Shown here: one piece after another, positions 60,733-64,000 of the stretch | How the letters are laid out: each line of letters opens with the position of its first letter | Position numbering within the stretch: position 1 is the first letter of the stretch | Notes under the pieces: model-generated | The model's input: the letters and a program-made list of their open reading frames with translations, nothing else | Databases searched by the model: none | What the model was told of the DNA's origin: nothing | NCBI GenBank assembly: GCA_030063045.1 | Contig: JAQSEB010000075.1 | Coordinates: 380,001 to 444,000 of the forward strand | Origin: Pratylenchus scribneri | Taxonomy: Eukaryota; Nematoda; Chromadorea; Rhabditida; Pratylenchidae | DNA length: 64,000 bases | Reading direction: 5' to 3' | Position numbers and translations under genes: made by a program

Positions 60733-63470
60733 TTATAATTCGCATTTTCCTGCACCTTTTGAAAAAATGTCAACCTCTTTGTAGTCATTTACATTTATGG
60801 TGCATTTGATTTCGCCCAAAGTGCTCGAAATTGCATAAGAAGAGACCTTAATTGGCAATGGCATAAAAATGATAAAAAAATAAATTCATTTTACTTACAA
60901 AATTAATATCTTTATTTATTGAGCTGAATCCAAAGAAATCAGTGTTAATTTGGCCTTGACGATTCTCAAATGTAAATTTGATTTGTCCACTGACTTGGGG
61001 CAAATTGACTCGAAAATTGGGACATTCGTAAACCTGAAATCAAGATTATATATGCAAATGGAATTTTGAAATACAAATTATTTTTAAAAGAATATTGATT
61101 TTATTATAAAATAAATAAATTTTTCCTATATTAATAAAATTTTTTGATATTATATTTATTGTTAAATTATTTAGCCCTTTTTTTCTAATCGAAAATATTT
61201 ATTTCAATAGTAATCTATAAAAGGTATTTATTGCATAAATTAATTTAATTAGTTTAAAATTATTTTATAATGCATTCGGTCATGATCATAAATGCTCTCT
61301 TAAAAATCAAATGCGAATAAAAATTTTGAAATTGAGTAATTTTTTGTTTACCTCTTGAAAAAGTCCGAATTCACCCATTCTTGTTGGCCACGAATTGTCA
61401 TCTTCTCTAATGAAAGTTTTCATGAAATTCGGACTCAATTGCCGAAATATAACATTCAATTTAAAAGCATTGAAAATTTTATAGATGTTACTATCATCAA
61501 GAATCACTTGACCAATGAAATCGTTCTTAAAATTTATTTAAAAAATTAATTATAATTATGACATCCAAAATACCTCTTTATGGAATTTGTGAAACAACTA
61601 AATTTTTTGGAAATTTTTTCAAATAATTAACATCATTAATGATTGCTTACTTTGAACATTTTGTTTTGATCTTTGGTCAATTTGAATCCGGTAATATTTG
61701 AGCTTAAGCCAATAATAAAGTCAATATTGTTGTATTCTGACGGTGATGGTGAATTAAGCAATTTACGTGTATTGTCAAAATTGGCTAAAAGATTGATTAT
61801 GGTGTGTTTGCATCCATTGAGGAAGTCAAAATCCTTAAAAAAAGTAAGTATTTGAAAGAGATAAAATTTTAATATCATGAAAATGATAAAATAAATTTTA
61901 AAAAAAACCATCATTCAAATATATAATATTGTTTATTTATTTAATAAATTAAATTTATTCTCGTTATATTAAAGGCGGATTAATTATACATGGAAATTCA
62001 AATAGGTAAAAGCTAAATGGTCAGTTTATATGATCAATCGGAATGAAAATCTAGAAGATTCTTATTTTTCACGAAATGTCATTATAAATTTGAAAACGCC
62101 CTTTTATTAAAATAAAAATTGCCATTTTATAATTGACTATTTGTTCTAATAATGTTGGATAAATTAAAAGGACTAATAAAGAATTTCCATTTCTCATTAA
62201 ATAATGGTATTAAATTAGATTAATAAGTGGAATTTTCTAATAAAATTTCTGGATGCCTTTATAATTATTCTTTTTTTCTTTATCTATAATAAGCTATATA
62301 AAAGATTAATAATTTACATTTGTGTAATCAAAATCAGGCTCAATTTTGTCAGCCGCCAGATCTGGATTGAATTTGAACCAGCCATATGCAACTTCTCCAT
62401 AAAGGCAAGTCAATTTGGCTGTCATTACCCCATGTTCATATTCTTCCTTTGTTATTGCGGCATAATCAATTTCACCAGTGTTTTTCATTTTGTTGCCAAT
62501 TTCTTCTGTTTTGTTGTTTAAAAAATCATAAACCGATTCGAATTTCGAAAATTCGTCATGAATATTGTACTGAAAATTTCATAAATTAATATATATTTAA
62601 CAATTATTTTATATTTCCCAAGATTTAATTTATTCAAATAAGTCATTACAAAGAGCAATTTTAATAAAAATGAAAGCGAATTTATGATATATTATAATTT
62701 TTACCAAATGCTTTTTTAAAGGAGAATATAAAAATAATCATTATATTTTTATCTATAAGCCTATTTCTTACAGAGAATCAAGGGTTGGTTATATAGGTAA
62801 AAAAATTAAAAATTTTAAATAAACCCATTAAATTATTTTCATGTATTAATAATTCGTAAATATTCATGAATTAAACCAGAGTTGCCAGATTTTTTTAAAA
62901 AAATACATTGGCCTTGAAAAAAAAGATTTTGTGTCAAAAAAAAAAGATTTTCGTTTTAAGCAAATATAAATTGATTAAAATTTTTTAATTATGTTTTTTT
63001 TTATCATAAATGAACAACCGGGGATCATCCAGAACTACACGTGTTTTTGAAAAGAAATTTTTATAATTTTTCGAGCCGCAGACGAAAAATTTAAGCCAAA
63101 AATTGCCGCGTAGCGAAAAATTTTACGATTTTTCATGATTTTTTGAAAAAAATAAAAAAGTACACCGAAGTCAAAAAAAAGTACAAATCTTTTAAAAAAG
63201 TACATTTTTATTTTTAATGATTTGACCCCTCAAAAAAAATAAAAATCTTTTAAAAAAGGTACATCTGGCAACCCTCTGAGTTAAACTCATGACAATTTTT
63301 GTAAAGAAAGATAAAAATCTAACCCAATCATTTTTTGTAAAATTTGTCGGATTGTATTTCAAATAGCCATATTTCACATAATAGCCCATCACATTTGTCC
63401 CATTGACCAATGTAAAATTGAATGCAACCGGTGCCATTTTCTTCCATTCAAGATGGCAACCAATGTCAAT
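60733..63470 (-). CDS. Gene J: paralogue of gene I, 5' part outside the window
   Basis: Minus-strand exons 63324-63470, 62318-62569, 61652-61833, 61352-61525, 60899-61033 and 60733-60846 join in phase; the upstream exons lie beyond the right edge. Exon by exon it matches gene I: HLEWKKMAPVAFNFTLVNGT, YYVKYGYLKYNP, TCLYGEVAYGWFKFNP, DFDFLNGCKHTIINLL, MGEFGLFQE, YECPNFRVNLPQVSGQIKF, STLGEIKCTINV and a C-terminal GAGKCEL. Identity is high in the early exons and lower after the DFDFLNGC exon. All cysteines of the shared part are kept. No known domain. The secretion signal should lie outside this window. Confidence 0.75.
62877..63278. mobile_element. Non-autonomous hAT-like element (402 bp) in gene J intron
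   Basis: Ends CAGAGTTGC-CAGAT and ATCTGGCAACCCTCTG are inverted, with 8-bp flanks AATTAAAC and AGTTAAAC (seven of eight equal). The interior repeats AAAAAAGTACA and AAAAATTGCCGCGTAGCG; the latter ties it to the element at 8021-8413. Confidence 0.8.
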
Positions 63471-63754
63471 CTAAAATAAAATATTAATTATTTATCTAAT
63501 TAAATAAATTTCAATTGTCAATAAAGGAAATGCCAAAAAATAAAAATTAACTAATTCTCAAATTTTGGTGATAACATTTTTGCAATTTCTACAAAATTAC
63601 GAATTCTTTTTCTAAGCGATTTATCTAATTCAGGGGTATAAAATGTTTATAATTAATAAATTTATTAATTCTGAACCTAACATAAATTAAAATTAAATTT
63701 GTAATTGACCCAAATTTCGCATTGGTGCGTTTTGAAAATCGTCCATTTATAATT

Positions 63755-63985
63755 TAAATTTACTCTAATAAATCAGAAACCGGTTTTAATTTTATACCAT
63801 TTTGTAGATCTCATCGAGACGCATCGATTTTTATAAAATCATATTTCTAATTTTTGGTTTAAAATTCTTTAATTTTAGATAAAAAGCTGGTATTTTATAT
63901 CCCATTCGACGCGTCTTGACGAGATCTACAAAATGGTATAAGATTTGCGATGTCAAAAACTGGTCAGATTTTCAAAACCCCACTC
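63755..63985. repeat. Palindromic repeat at right edge
   Basis: AATAAATCAGAAACCGGTTT, ATACCATTTTGTAGATCTC and ATCGAGACGCATCGA are mirrored by the inverse (CGACGCGTCTTGACGAGATC, TACAAAATGGTAT). It is a relative of 51058-51482 and may continue beyond the window. Confidence 0.6.
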
Positions 63986-64000
63986 AACCCTCAAATTTCA

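Overview
The window looks like nuclear DNA of a nematode. It is very AT-rich, and its genes are split into many short exons. Almost every intron ends in the nematode-type acceptor TTTTCAG or a close variant. At 24644 and 4457 such an acceptor lies directly before a start codon, as expected for spliced-leader trans-splicing. A dense set of secreted, rapidly diverging paralogues, a signal-peptide-bearing family with a constant 5' end, a possible secreted SUMO-type protease and two GC-AG introns would fit a plant-parasitic (cyst-nematode-like) tylenchid. That placement is inference; no sequence here proves the genus. There is no rRNA, tRNA or CRISPR array that I can support.

Layout: (1) 187-2812 (+), a C-type-lectin-like gene with a Gly-Gly-Gln-rich insert and a cysteine-rich tail; its 5' end is outside the window. 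(2) 4459-13871 (+), a putative effector cluster: a small secreted protein, a Ulp1/SENP-like cysteine protease with all catalytic residues, and three tandem copies (A, B, C) of an unknown family. B and C share almost the same upstream 0.8 kb and signal peptide while their bodies differ. (3) 15669-17878 (-), an intracellular serpin lacking the middle of the fold. (4) 18852-21458 (-), a single-pass coiled-coil protein followed by MATH-domain exons. (5) 23124-24337 (-) and 24645-28593 (+), a head-to-head pair: a Ly6/three-finger GPI-type protein and an unrecognised secreted protein. (6) 28992-39145 (-), two related secreted proteins, D and E. (7) 40702-49297, a divergent pair of paralogues, F (-) and G (+). 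(8) 50172 to the right edge (-), three tandem paralogues H, I and J of another large secreted family; J runs off the window.

The second theme is transposon debris. At least nine short elements have terminal inverted repeats starting CAGRG or TAGRG. Six of them have perfect 8-bp target duplications and three have imperfect ones, the signature of non-autonomous hAT elements. Most sit inside introns of the secreted-protein genes. Their interiors are low-complexity arrays that repeat the terminal motif. Several long fold-back elements of other kinds, including one with terminal arrays of a 15-bp unit (55730-56468), fill other introns and spacers.

Exon boundaries were read by eye from splice sites, reading phase and paralogue comparison; a few junctions, flagged below, do not resolve. 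No transposase is encoded here, so the elements would depend on enzymes elsewhere.
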